Source of the DNA: Streptomyces sp. LHD-70
GTDB taxonomy: Bacteria > Actinomycetota > Actinomycetes > Streptomycetales > Streptomycetaceae
DNA: 64,000 bases
Reading direction: 5' to 3'
Assembly (NCBI RefSeq): GCF_031157275.1
Contig: NZ_JAVIFW010000001.1
Span: forward strand, 1,021,732 to 1,085,731
Shown: positions 44,312-52,359 of the stretch, piece by piece
Layout: every line of letters starts with the position of its first letter
Position numbering within the stretch: position 1 is the stretch's first letter
The notes under the pieces: model-generated
Told to the model about the DNA's origin: nothing
Databases searched by the model: none
The model's input: the letters and a program-made list of their open reading frames with translations, nothing else
Program-made: the position numbers and the translations under genes

Positions 44312-45637
44312 ATGCCACACGAGGAATCCCAGACGACGACCCAGGACCCACCGCGTTCGGCGACCCCGCAGCACGCGAGCGAACCGCCCACCACGCGCGC
44401 GTGGACCCTGCGGCTCGTCGCCGTCGGGTTGGTCCTCGCGGCGCTCAACCTGCGTCCCGCGATCACCAGCCTCGGCGCACTCCTCGAAGAGGTGCGCGAC
44501 GGCCTCGGCATGAGCGGCAGCGTCGCCGGCGTGCTGACGTCCGTGCCGCCGCTGTGCTTCGCCGCCTTCGGCGTGATGGCCCCCAGGCTCGCCCGCCGCT
44601 TCGGGCCCTCCGCCGTGGTCTGCGCCGGCATGGCCGCGATCGCCACGGGCCTCGCGGTCCGCCCGTTCGCGGGCGGTACGCCGGGCTTCCTGGCCGCCAG
44701 CGCCCTCGCCCTGATGGGCATCGCCGTCAGCAACATCCTGATGCCGGTGATCGTGAAGCGCTGGTTCCCGGACCGCGTGGCCGGCATGACCGGCCTGTAC
44801 TCCATGGCGCTCTCCCTCGGCACGTCCCTCGCGGCCGCCGCCACCGTGCCGCTCACCAGCGCACTCGGCGGCGAGTGGCAGACCGGGCTCGGCCTGTGGG
44901 CGCTGGTCGCCGCCGTGGCCGTACTGCCCTGGCTCGCGCTCGTACGCGCGGGGCGCGCGAGCGCCACCGAGGCCGCGAGCACCACGGGATCCGCCGCGGC
45001 CGGGCGGGACAAGGGCGCGCTCGCCCTGCCCATCACCCGCAGCCGTACGGCCTGGGCGCTCGCCGCCTTCTTCGGGCTCCAGGCCACCGGCGCGTACATC
45101 ACGATGGGCTGGATGCCGCAGATCTTCCGGGACGCGGGCGTCCCGGCCTCCACCGCGGGCGTGCTGCTCGCCGTGACCATGGCGATGGGCGTCCCGCTCG
45201 CCTTCGTCATCCCGCGCGTGGCCGGTCGGCTGCGCAACCAGGGCCCGATCGCCGTGGTCCTCGGCACCTGCGGACTCATCGGGTACGCGGGCCTGTTCCT
45301 CGCCCCGGCGGCCGGGGCATGGGTGTGGGCCCTGGTCCTTGGCGTCTCCAACTGCTCGTTCCCGCTGGCCCTCACGATGGTCGGCATGCGCGCGGGCACC
45401 GGTGCGGGCGTCGCCAAGCTGTCGGCGTTCGCGCAGAGCACCGGCTATCTGCTCTCCATCCCGGGACCGCTGCTCGTCGGCGTGCTCTACCAGCACAGCG
45501 GCGGCTGGGGCCTGCCCATCGGCCTCATGGCCGGCCTGATGGTGCCGCAGATCGCGGCCGGCATCCTCGCGGGCCGCAACCGCACGGTCGAGGCGGAGCT
45601 GGCCGAGCGGGCGGAGGCCGCGGCCAAGGGCGCCTGA
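44312..45637 (+). CDS. CynX/NimT-type MFS transporter
   Basis: A 441-aa permease with 12 helices. LRLVAVGLVLAALNLRPAIT then SLGALLEEV is the CynX/NimT start; VPPLCFAAFGVMAPRLARRF and WFPDRVAGMTGLYSMALSLG follow. Substrate unknown (cyanate and nitroimidazole exporters are relatives). ATG 44312 is preferred: TATGAT at 44299-44304 is a near-perfect -10 ending 7 nt before it, and no ribosome site is seen, so the mRNA is probably leaderless. ATG 44300/44303 would lie in that -10. A CG palindrome copy codes for TTRAW near residue 27. Confidence 0.88.
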   Translation: MPHEESQTTTQDPPRSATPQHASEPPTTRAWTLRLVAVGLVLAALNLRPAITSLGALLEEVRDGLGMSGSVAGVLTSVPPLCFAAFGVMAPRLARRFGPSAVVCAGMAAIATGLAVRPFAGGTPGFLAASALALMGIAVSNILMPVIVKRWFPDRVAGMTGLYSMALSLGTSLAAAATVPLTSALGGEWQTGLGLWALVAAVAVLPWLALVRAGRASATEAASTTGSAAAGRDKGALALPITRSRTAWALAAFFGLQATGAYITMGWMPQIFRDAGVPASTAGVLLAVTMAMGVPLAFVIPRVAGRLRNQGPIAVVLGTCGLIGYAGLFLAPAAGAWVWALVLGVSNCSFPLALTMVGMRAGTGAGVAKLSAFAQSTGYLLSIPGPLLVGVLYQHSGGWGLPIGLMAGLMVPQIAAGILAGRNRTVEAELAERAEAAAKGA

Positions 45638-45735
45638 GTGCCCGGGGGTGCGGCCAAGGCGCCTGAGTGTCCGGGGGTGCGACCAAGGCCCTGAGTGCCC
45701 CGGCGCGGGCCGCGGCCAAGGCGCCTGAGCGCAGC
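45622..45735 (+). repeat. Tandem duplications of the MFS gene 3' end
   Basis: The end of the gene, GCGGCCAAGGGCGCCTGAG, recurs three times downstream in degenerate form (near 45650, 45680 and 45712), each with the TGAG stop and a GTGCCCGGGGGT-like spacer. Period is about 30-33 bp. The copies are untranslated. Confidence 0.8.
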
Positions 45736-45792
45736 GCGGCTCACGGCACCCCGCCGAGGGCAGACCGGGCAAAGGGTGCGAGACTTGGCGGC

Positions 45793-45909
45793 ATGCCCGT
45801 CCTCGAACCGAACCCGCAGAACGGCCAGAAGAAGTTCCTCATCGTGCTCGGCGCGATGCTGGCCATCACCGTCGTCATCGGCGTCGTCGCGTCCATCGCC
45901 TCACCCTGA
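45793..45909 (+). CDS. 38-aa transporter-associated membrane protein (SGM_5486-type)
   Basis: A tiny protein: polar start PVLEPNPQNGQKK, one helix FLIVLGAMLAITVVIGVVAS, and a short IASP end. Size, sequence and position behind a CynX-type MFS gene match what I recall as the SGM_5486 family of transporter-associated proteins. ATG 45793 has weak GGCGG upstream. It may stabilise the transporter; evidence is contextual. Confidence 0.82.
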   Translation: MPVLEPNPQNGQKKFLIVLGAMLAITVVIGVVASIASP

Positions 45910-46069
45910 CCGCGGCGCAGTGGGGCAGGCCCCCGCATCCCCTAGGGGACAGGTATCAGGGGTAAGTGGGTGGATCACCTGATAGTCCCGGGCCGCCTCG
46001 GTCCGTAGGTTCGAGATGTGCCCGCGAAGGAGCGGCGCGCACGGCACCCGAACCGCGGAGGCGAGCCAC

Positions 46070-46276
46070 ATGCCGGCACCGGCGCACCCCCGAGCCACCC
46101 CGGAGCGACGTGGCCGGATCGCGGCCGAGCTGCCCTGGTGGGCGCTCGCACTGCCCACGGTCGCCTTCGTGCTGCTGCTCTCCCTCGTGCTCGACCCCGC
46201 CGACGCGCACGCGGCAGTCGGCCGCCTCCCGCTGCTGGACGTCCTGGCGCAACTGAGACAGTCCCTGCCGTTCTGA
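46070..46276 (+). CDS. Small single-pass membrane protein
   Basis: A 68-aa protein with a basic N-terminus (PAPAHPRATPERRGRIAAEL) and a helix at about residues 22-42 (PWWALALPTVAFVLLLSLVL), then an Ala/Asp/His-containing tail. ATG 46070 follows GGAGG with 8-nt spacing, which argues it is real. An inverted repeat TATCAGG/CCTGATA lies at 45954-45984 upstream. Unknown function. Confidence 0.7.
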   Translation: MPAPAHPRATPERRGRIAAELPWWALALPTVAFVLLLSLVLDPADAHAAVGRLPLLDVLAQLRQSLPF

Positions 46277-46389
46277 ACCGCCGAGGCGGAACGGGGTGTT
46301 CCGACGCGCTTCAACCCCCGGTCACCCGTGCGTGCGGAGCATGTCAACTACCTGCGCCGCACGGCGCGTTTCGTGCGAAGCTGGGACGC

Positions 46390-46908
46390 ATGAGCGTCGA
46401 TACACCCCGCAGGATTGTCCTCCTTCGGCATGCGAAGGCCGACTGGCCCCAGGTGTCCGACCATGAGCGGCCGCTCGCCGAGCGCGGTCGCCATGATGCC
46501 CCGGTGGCCGGCCGCAGACTGGCCGAGACCGGCATCGACTTCGACCTGGCCATCTGCTCCACCGCCACCCGGACCCGCGAGACCTGGAAGCTCGCCGTCC
46601 ACGAGCTGCCGCGCCGCCCGAAGACCGTCTACGAAGAGCGTGTGTACGAAGCCTCGCCCGGTGAGCTCATCGCCGTGCTCAACGAAGTGCAGGACGACTT
46701 CTCCGACATCCTCCTGATCGGCCACAACCCCGGAGTGCAGGGCCTCGCCGACGTCCTCGCCGGCTCGTCCGAGGGCGACGCCCTGGCACGCATGAGCCGG
46801 CGCGGCTTCTCGACCGCGGCGATGGCGACCCTGTCGTACACCGGGTCCTGGAAGGGCCTGGAGCCCGGCACCGCGACGCTGCTCGACTACTGGACGCCGC
46901 ACGAGTAA
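46390..46908 (+). CDS. SixA-type histidine phosphatase
   Basis: A 172-aa histidine phosphatase superfamily protein. Catalytic RHG variant is RIVLLRHAKADWPQ (phosphohistidine His16); Arg in CSTATRTRETW and second His in LLIGHNPGVQGLAD complete the site. The length is typical of SixA, which dephosphorylates phosphohistidines on signalling or PTS proteins. ATG 46390 begins MSVDTPRR. Followed by a terminator; the target here is unknown. Confidence 0.9.
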   Translation: MSVDTPRRIVLLRHAKADWPQVSDHERPLAERGRHDAPVAGRRLAETGIDFDLAICSTATRTRETWKLAVHELPRRPKTVYEERVYEASPGELIAVLNEVQDDFSDILLIGHNPGVQGLADVLAGSSEGDALARMSRRGFSTAAMATLSYTGSWKGLEPGTATLLDYWTPHE

Positions 46909-46981
46909 CTCCCGTCCCGAGGCCACCCGTTCGGGGCCCATTCGGGATCAGCTCGCGACCCGTTCGGGACCCGCTCACGAC

Positions 46982-47018
46982 AGCAGGGCCCGGCACGCAC
47001 ACCGTGCCGGGCCCTGCT
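46982..47018. terminator. Bidirectional terminator between sixA-like and serB
   Basis: Arms AGCAGGGCCCGGCACG and CGTGCCGGGCCCTGCT with a short loop, between convergent genes. Confidence 0.92.
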
Positions 47019-47095
47019 GACCGTCCGAGCTGCCTGAATTGCCGGAGCTGTCTTCGCGGCCCTCCGCCGCCCGCCGCCCTGTTCCGTCGGAGCGA

Positions 47096-48310
47096 TCAGT
47101 CCGCGTGCGTGTCCGCCGCCTCCACCTCTTCGCGGGTGACGCCGAGCAGATACAGCACGGTGTCCAGGAACGGCACGTTCACCGCCGTGTGCGCGGCCTC
47201 GCGCACCACCGGCTTGGCGTTGAAGGCGACCCCGAGGCCCGCCGCGTTCAGCATGTCCAGATCGTTGGCGCCGTCGCCGATCGCCACCGTCTGCTCCAGC
47301 GGAACCCCCGCCTCCGCCGCGAACCGGCGCAGCAGCCGCGCCTTGCCCGCGCGGTCCACGATCTCGCCGGTGACCTTGCCGGTCAGCTTGCCGTCGACGA
47401 TCTCCAGCGTGTTGGCCTGCGCGAAGTCAAGCCCGAGCCGCTCCTTCAGGTCGTCCGTGACCTGCGTGAACCCACCGGAGACGACGCCCACTTGGTAGCC
47501 GAGGCGCTTCAGCGTACGGATCAGGGTGCGGGCGCCCGGCGTGAGCCTGACCTCCGTACGCACCTTGTCCACCACCGAGGCGTCGAGCCCTTCGAGCAGC
47601 GCCACGCGCGCGTGCAGCGACTGCTCGAAGTCCAGCTCGCCGCGCATCGCCGCCGCCGTCACCTCGGCGACCTTGTCCTCGCAGCCCGCGTGCGCCGCGA
47701 ACAGCTCGATGACCTCGTCCTGGATCAGCGTCGAGTCGACGTCCATCACGATGAGCCGCTGGGCCCGGCGGTGCAGACCGGCCGAGACGACCGCGACGTC
47801 CACGCCCTGCACCGCGGCCTCTATGGCGAGCGCCGTCCGCAGCGGCTCGGTCTCCGTGCCGGACACCGCGAACTCCACGGCCGTGACCGGGTACTTGGCG
47901 AGCCGGAAGATCCGGTCGATGTTGCCGCCGGTGTCCGTGATCCGGGCCGCTATGGCCGCCGTCGACTCCGCGGTCAGCGGGTGCCCGAGCACCGTCACGT
48001 GCGAACGGCCCTCGCCGCGCGGCCGGTTGTCGCCGATACCGGAGATGATCTCGGCCTGCATCTTCAGGGAGTCGGCCCAGCTGTGCACCGTGGACCGCAG
48101 CTCGCCCTCCATCCCGGCGGGCGGCGCGGTGACCAGCGCGCACAGCACGATCCGGCCACGCGTGACGACCTGCTCCAGATCGATCACGTCTACGGAGAAG
48201 GCGGCAAGGGTGTCGAAGAGGCCCGCGGTGATGCCGGGCCGGTCCTTGCCGAAGATCTTGACGAGGAGGGTGGGTACGTCAGCGGGGTGGGGTGGCTGCG
48301 ATGCGCTCAT
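47096..48310 (-). CDS. serB: Phosphoserine phosphatase with N-terminal ACT domains
   Basis: A 404-aa SerB. The N-terminal half carries ACT-like regulatory segments (TLLVKIFGKDRPGITAGLFD). The HAD motif I is LIVMDVDSTLIQDEVIELFA (Asp near 190), motif II VGVVSGGFTQVTDDL, and the late motif AIGDGANDLDMLNAAGLGVA. It makes L-serine from phosphoserine. ATG 48310 follows GGGAG; the longer frame to 48343 is not needed. Divergent from the FHA-ABC gene. Serine feedback through ACT domains is likely from family knowledge. Confidence 0.95.
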   Translation of the reverse strand: MSASQPPHPADVPTLLVKIFGKDRPGITAGLFDTLAAFSVDVIDLEQVVTRGRIVLCALVTAPPAGMEGELRSTVHSWADSLKMQAEIISGIGDNRPRGEGRSHVTVLGHPLTAESTAAIAARITDTGGNIDRIFRLAKYPVTAVEFAVSGTETEPLRTALAIEAAVQGVDVAVVSAGLHRRAQRLIVMDVDSTLIQDEVIELFAAHAGCEDKVAEVTAAAMRGELDFEQSLHARVALLEGLDASVVDKVRTEVRLTPGARTLIRTLKRLGYQVGVVSGGFTQVTDDLKERLGLDFAQANTLEIVDGKLTGKVTGEIVDRAGKARLLRRFAAEAGVPLEQTVAIGDGANDLDMLNAAGLGVAFNAKPVVREAAHTAVNVPFLDTVLYLLGVTREEVEAADTHAD

Positions 48311-48561
48311 GGTGCTCCCACGGTATCCGGCACCGCGTGCCATGTGCGCGGCCGTCCCGGCTTACGGACACGCCGGGCCCCTGATGGGCAGCACTTTCCG
48401 AGCCATACGCATATGTACCGAGACCTCATGATCCGTACGTACTGATCGCTGATTCAGGCCGTACGGCCGGGTTTGCGGATCTCAACGGCCGGGCGCCGCA
48501 AGGGTGGTGGGGCGCTCATCCACAGGCCCGACTTTCGGTCAGCGGGCGGAGCCTGGAATAG

Positions 48562-48590
48562 TTCCCCACGATGTTCGACATCCCTAGACT
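48562..48590 (+). promoter_or_regulatory. Promoter candidate for the FHA-ABC gene
   Basis: -10 TAGACT (48585-48590), -35 TTCCCC (48562-48567), spacing 17. The -35 is weak. It places a start site near 48597, about 40 nt before the GTG. The rest of the 325-nt divergent region (48311-48635) shows only short palindromes such as CATATG. Confidence 0.55.
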
Positions 48591-48635
48591 CCCCAAGACG
48601 GGGGCTAGCTCGGGGGACAACGTAGTGGGGCTGGA

Positions 48636-51299
48636 GTGCCGGAACTCGTACTGGAATTGAATGGACAGACCTGGACGCTTGATGTGTCCAGGTCGTATGC
48701 CGTCGGACGTGATCCGGGCGGCGATGTGGTGATCGACGACGCCCGGGTCTCCTGGCGGCACGCCACGATCAGCTGGGGCGGCCGGAACTGGGTGATCGAG
48801 GACCACGGCAGCACCAACGGCACGTTCGTGCAGGGCCACCGGGTCCAGCACATCGAGATCGGTCCCGGCACCGCCGTGCACCTCGGCAACGCCACCGACG
48901 GGCCGTGCCTCAACCTCGCGGCCGCCGGCGCCGCCGCGAGTGCCGTCGCAGGCGGCCCGCAGCAGGCCCAGGCCGCGCAGGTCCCCGCCAAGGAGGCGGC
49001 TCCGGCCCCTTACCCGCAGCAGCACGCCCCCCAGCAGGCGGGCCCCGGCTGGCAGCAGCAGGCCCCGCAGCAACATGCACAGCAGCACCACGCCCAGCAG
49101 CACGCACCGCACCAGCAGGCCTGGCCCCAGCAGGCCGGCGCGGGTCAGGCGCACGTGCCGCCGCAGCAGGCCCCCGGCCAGCAGTTCCCCGGTCAGCAGG
49201 CCCCCGGCCAGCAGTTCCCGCACCAGCCCCCCGTCGGCGCGGGCGCCCCGGCGCACGGCGGCGACCGCAGCCCCACCACGTTCCACCAGGTGGCCCTCGG
49301 CCACGTCATGCGCATCGGCCGCGCCCTGGAGAACGAGCTGGTCGTCTCCGACCTCCAGGTCTCCCGCCACCACGCCGAGTTCCACGCGACGCCCGACGGC
49401 CGCTTCGAGATCCGCGACCTCGGCTCGCACAACGGCACGTACCTCAACGGTCAGCCGCTTGCCAAGTCCGGCACCGCGCCGATCGGCCCGAACGACATCG
49501 TCGGTGTCGGCCACTCCACGTTCCGGCTGGTCGACGGGCGCCTGGAGGAGTTCGTCGACACCGGCGAGGTCTCCTTCTCGGCCCGCCACCTCACGGTCAC
49601 CGTCGACGGCGGCAAGCAGATCCTCAAGGACGTCTCCTTCGGCGTACCGGAGAAGTCCCTGATCGCCGTGATCGGCCCGTCCGGCTCCGGAAAGTCGACG
49701 CTCCTCAAGGCCCTCACCGGTTACCGCCCCGCGAACCAGGGCGAGGTCCTCTACGACAACCGGAACCTCTACAAGCAGTTCGCCGAGCTCCGGCAGCGCA
49801 TCGGTCTGGTCCCGCAGGACGACATCCTGCACAAGGAGCTGACCGTCAAGAAGGCCCTCAAGTACGCCGCCAAGCTCCGCTTCCCCGCCGACACCAGCGA
49901 GCAGGAGCGGGAGCAGCGCATCGGCGAGGTCCTTCGCGAGCTGAAGCTGGACATCCACAAGGACAAGAAGGTCACCTCCTTGTCGGGTGGCCAGCGCAAG
50001 CGCGTCTCGGTCGCCCTTGAGCTGCTCACCAAGCCGTCCCTGATCTTCCTGGACGAGCCCACCTCGGGCCTCGACCCGGGCATGGACCGCGACGTCATGC
50101 AGCTGCTCCGCGGCCTCGCCGACGACGGCCGCACCGTCCTCGTCGTCACGCACTCCGTGGCCGAGCTGGCGATCTGCGACAAGCTCCTGGTGATGGCGCC
50201 GGGCGGCTCGGTGGCGTACTTCGGCCCGCCCGAGGAGGCCCTGAACTTCTTCGGCTACACCACCTGGGCCGATGTCTTCTCCGCCTTCGAGAACTACCGC
50301 GAGTACGACTGGGCGGGCCGCTGGAAGGGCTCGCAGCACTACCAGATGTACGCCGCGGACATCGACGCCGCCCCGCAGCAGCCGCAGCAGCAGTACATGC
50401 AGCAGCCCCAGGCGATGATGAGACCTCCGAAGCCGCAGGGCTGGGGCTCCCAGCTGTTCACCCTGATCAGGCGGTACGTCTCCGTCATCGCGTCCGACAA
50501 GGGCTTCCTGGCGCTGACGGTGATCCTGCCCGCCGTCCTCGGCGCGGTCAGCCTGCTGATCGACCCGGACAAGGGCCTGCTCGTCAACCCGAAGGTGAAC
50601 CCGCAGACCGGCCTGCATGTCCCGAACGGCACCGCCACCACGGTCCTGCTGATCCTCGCGGTCGGCGCGTGCTTCGCGGGCGCCGCCAACTCGGTCCGCG
50701 AACTGATCAAGGAAAGGGTCATCTACGAGCGGGAACGCGCCACCGGCCTGTCCCGCTCCGCGTACCTGATGTCCAAGGTCATCGTGCTCGGCACCGTCAC
50801 CATGCTGCAGGGCCTGCTGGTCGGCGTCATCGGCTTCGCCAGCCGCGAGATCCCGGACGAGGGTCTGGTCCTCGGCGGCTCGGTGCTCCTGGAGCTGTGC
50901 CTGCCGATCATGGCGCTCGGCTTCGCGGCGATGATGTTCGGCCTGGTCATCTCCTCGCTGGTGAAGACCGCCGAGAAGACCATGCCGCTGCTCGTGATGT
51001 TCGCGATCGTCCAGGTCGTGTTCACCGGCTGCCTGTTCATCCTGCACGGCACCGTCGGCGTCAACCAGTTCTCGTACCTGATGCCGTCCCGCTGGGCCGT
51101 CGCCGCCGCCGGCACGACGCTTGACTTCAACAACATCAACCCGAACACCGACGACCCAGGCAGCACCGACCCGCTCTGGGACCACGAGGTCGCGTCCTGG
51201 CTGCTCGACATGGGCGCCCTGATCGCGCTCGGCGTTCTCTGCGGCTTCCTGGTGGCGCGCTTCCTGCGCCGCCACGAGCCGGAGGTCATGCGCAAGTAA
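48636..51299 (+). CDS. FHA-domain ABC-2 type transporter fusion
   Basis: An 887-aa fusion. FHA1 spans residues 1-90 (YAVGRDPGGDVVIDDARVSW, HGSTNGTFVQG). Residues 100-210 are a Gln/Pro/Ala/His linker. FHA2 is at about 220-300 (IGRALENELVVSDLQVSRHH, GSHNGTYLNG). The ATPase has Walker A GPSGSGKSTLL (near 347), signature LSGGQRKRVSVALELL and DEPTSGLDPGMD. Six C-terminal helices (from about 620) form the ABCG-like permease. FHA domains bind phosphothreonine, so Ser/Thr kinase control is expected. The cargo is unknown. Relatives include mycobacterial Rv1747. Confidence 0.93.
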   Translation: MPELVLELNGQTWTLDVSRSYAVGRDPGGDVVIDDARVSWRHATISWGGRNWVIEDHGSTNGTFVQGHRVQHIEIGPGTAVHLGNATDGPCLNLAAAGAAASAVAGGPQQAQAAQVPAKEAAPAPYPQQHAPQQAGPGWQQQAPQQHAQQHHAQQHAPHQQAWPQQAGAGQAHVPPQQAPGQQFPGQQAPGQQFPHQPPVGAGAPAHGGDRSPTTFHQVALGHVMRIGRALENELVVSDLQVSRHHAEFHATPDGRFEIRDLGSHNGTYLNGQPLAKSGTAPIGPNDIVGVGHSTFRLVDGRLEEFVDTGEVSFSARHLTVTVDGGKQILKDVSFGVPEKSLIAVIGPSGSGKSTLLKALTGYRPANQGEVLYDNRNLYKQFAELRQRIGLVPQDDILHKELTVKKALKYAAKLRFPADTSEQEREQRIGEVLRELKLDIHKDKKVTSLSGGQRKRVSVALELLTKPSLIFLDEPTSGLDPGMDRDVMQLLRGLADDGRTVLVVTHSVAELAICDKLLVMAPGGSVAYFGPPEEALNFFGYTTWADVFSAFENYREYDWAGRWKGSQHYQMYAADIDAAPQQPQQQYMQQPQAMMRPPKPQGWGSQLFTLIRRYVSVIASDKGFLALTVILPAVLGAVSLLIDPDKGLLVNPKVNPQTGLHVPNGTATTVLLILAVGACFAGAANSVRELIKERVIYERERATGLSRSAYLMSKVIVLGTVTMLQGLLVGVIGFASREIPDEGLVLGGSVLLELCLPIMALGFAAMMFGLVISSLVKTAEKTMPLLVMFAIVQVVFTGCLFILHGTVGVNQFSYLMPSRWAVAAAGTTLDFNNINPNTDDPGSTDPLWDHEVASWLLDMGALIALGVLCGFLVARFLRRHEPEVMRK

Positions 51300-51326
51300 G
51301 CGCACCGCGGTCGCGCACACACGCCG

Positions 51327-51359
51327 AAGGGCGGCACCCCCGTGTGGGGTGCCGCCCTT
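51327..51359. terminator. Bidirectional terminator
   Basis: Perfect 14-bp arms AAGGGCGGCACCCC and GGGGTGCCGCCCTT with CGTGT loop, between convergent FHA-ABC and transglycosylase genes. Confidence 0.95.
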
Positions 51360-51384
51360 TGCGCTATCGGTGGTCCGCAGCCGC

Positions 51385-52062
51385 TCAGTAGGCGCTGTTG
51401 ACGTTGTCCATCGAGCCGTAACGGTCGGCGGCGTAGTTGGCCGCGGCGACGATGTTGGCGACCGGGTCGTACTGGTCGTGCTTGGTGCCCTTGACGTGGT
51501 ACGCGTCGAAGGTGGGCTTGATGACCTGCAGCAGGCCCTTGGAGGGGATGCCGTTCTGGGCGTTGATGTCCCAGTTGTTGATGGCCCGCGGGTCCCCGGA
51601 GGACTCCCGCATGATGTTGCGGTGCAGGCCCTCGTAGGAGCCGGGGATGCCCTCCTTCTTCATGATGGCGAGGGACTGCTTGATCCAACCGTCCAGGTTG
51701 TTGGCGTACACCGGCTTGCGGGCGGCGTCACGGGCGGCGCGGGCCTTGGCGTCGCGCTCCTGCTTGGCCTTCGCATCGGCCTTCGCCTTGGCCTCGGCCG
51801 CCGCCTGCTTCTGCGCGGCGGTCTCGGCGGCCTTGGCGATGCCCGCGTAGGCGGTCTGCTGCTTGGCGACGCCCTCCTGGATGGTCTTGGCATCCGCGGA
51901 GAAGGCGACGGGAGCGGCGGAGACCTCGGAGGCCTGCGCGGTCTGGTCGTTGCCCGGCACGAACGAGAAGGCGAGGGCAGCGGCGCCGACCGTGGCGACA
52001 CCGGCGATCGAGATCTTCTGGCGCTTGGTCAGGGAAAGGCCAAGGGTGTTCTGCTGGGGCAT
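51385..52062 (-). CDS. Secreted lytic transglycosylase (SLT domain)
   Basis: A 225-aa protein. N-terminus SLTKRQKISIAGVATVGAAA then LAFSFVPG is a signal peptide or anchor. A Lys/Ala coiled-coil (AAETAAQKQAAAEAKAKADA) spans about residues 75-115. The SLT domain follows: IMRESSGDPRAINNWDINAQ with the catalytic Glu (near 158), and GLLQVIKPTFDAYHVKGTKH. It cleaves peptidoglycan strands. ATG 52062 follows AGAGGT. The leader has a promoter and a terminator-like hairpin. Confidence 0.92.
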   Translation of the reverse strand: MPQQNTLGLSLTKRQKISIAGVATVGAAALAFSFVPGNDQTAQASEVSAAPVAFSADAKTIQEGVAKQQTAYAGIAKAAETAAQKQAAAEAKAKADAKAKQERDAKARAARDAARKPVYANNLDGWIKQSLAIMKKEGIPGSYEGLHRNIMRESSGDPRAINNWDINAQNGIPSKGLLQVIKPTFDAYHVKGTKHDQYDPVANIVAAANYAADRYGSMDNVNSAY

Positions 52063-52127
52063 GCGAAAGGACCTCTTCGAAATAGCGGAGATCGCTCGCT
52101 TTCCGACACCGGGACAGGGACTCCGGC

Positions 52128-52203
52128 AAAAACGCCGTGGTGTGGGTAACCACGGCGCCGAGCGACGAGAGCAATTCTTAGCGGCCGCAAAATCTCGAAG
52201 CAA
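52128..52203 (-). promoter_or_regulatory. Promoter and terminator-like leader of the transglycosylase gene
   Basis: Minus strand: -35 TTGCTT (52203-52198), 17-nt gap, -10 TAAGAA (52180-52175). The transcript would then contain GCCGTGG/CCACGGC (52156-52150 with 52140-52134) followed by GTTTTTG (T-run at 52132-52128), 66 nt before the ATG. This looks like an attenuator, or the terminator of queA. No known riboswitch consensus was recognised. 52204-52359 has no gene; a GATCC/GGATC hairpin is its only structure. Confidence 0.55.
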
Positions 52204-52359
52204 AGGTGTGACGTACGATCCTGCTTAGTGGATCAGGGCCAGGGAGTGGGGGAGCCGCGCCCGATATTTCCCCCATGGAAGGCACCCAATCGGTCAACTA
52301 GGACACTTCGTACGTGACGTGCGCCCTATGCGTGGGCTCACATCGGTCTCGTAACAGCC

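Noticed and set aside
44287..44312. A clear GntR operator palindrome in front of the MFS gene
   Set aside because: Only a weak pair of ATGAT direct repeats is present; no convincing inverted repeat, so it is mentioned with the regulator but not listed as a site.
52063..52359. c-di-AMP (ydaO) riboswitch before the transglycosylase
   Set aside because: Expected from biology of such genes, but none of the conserved ydaO segments I remember could be located; only a terminator-like hairpin is supported.
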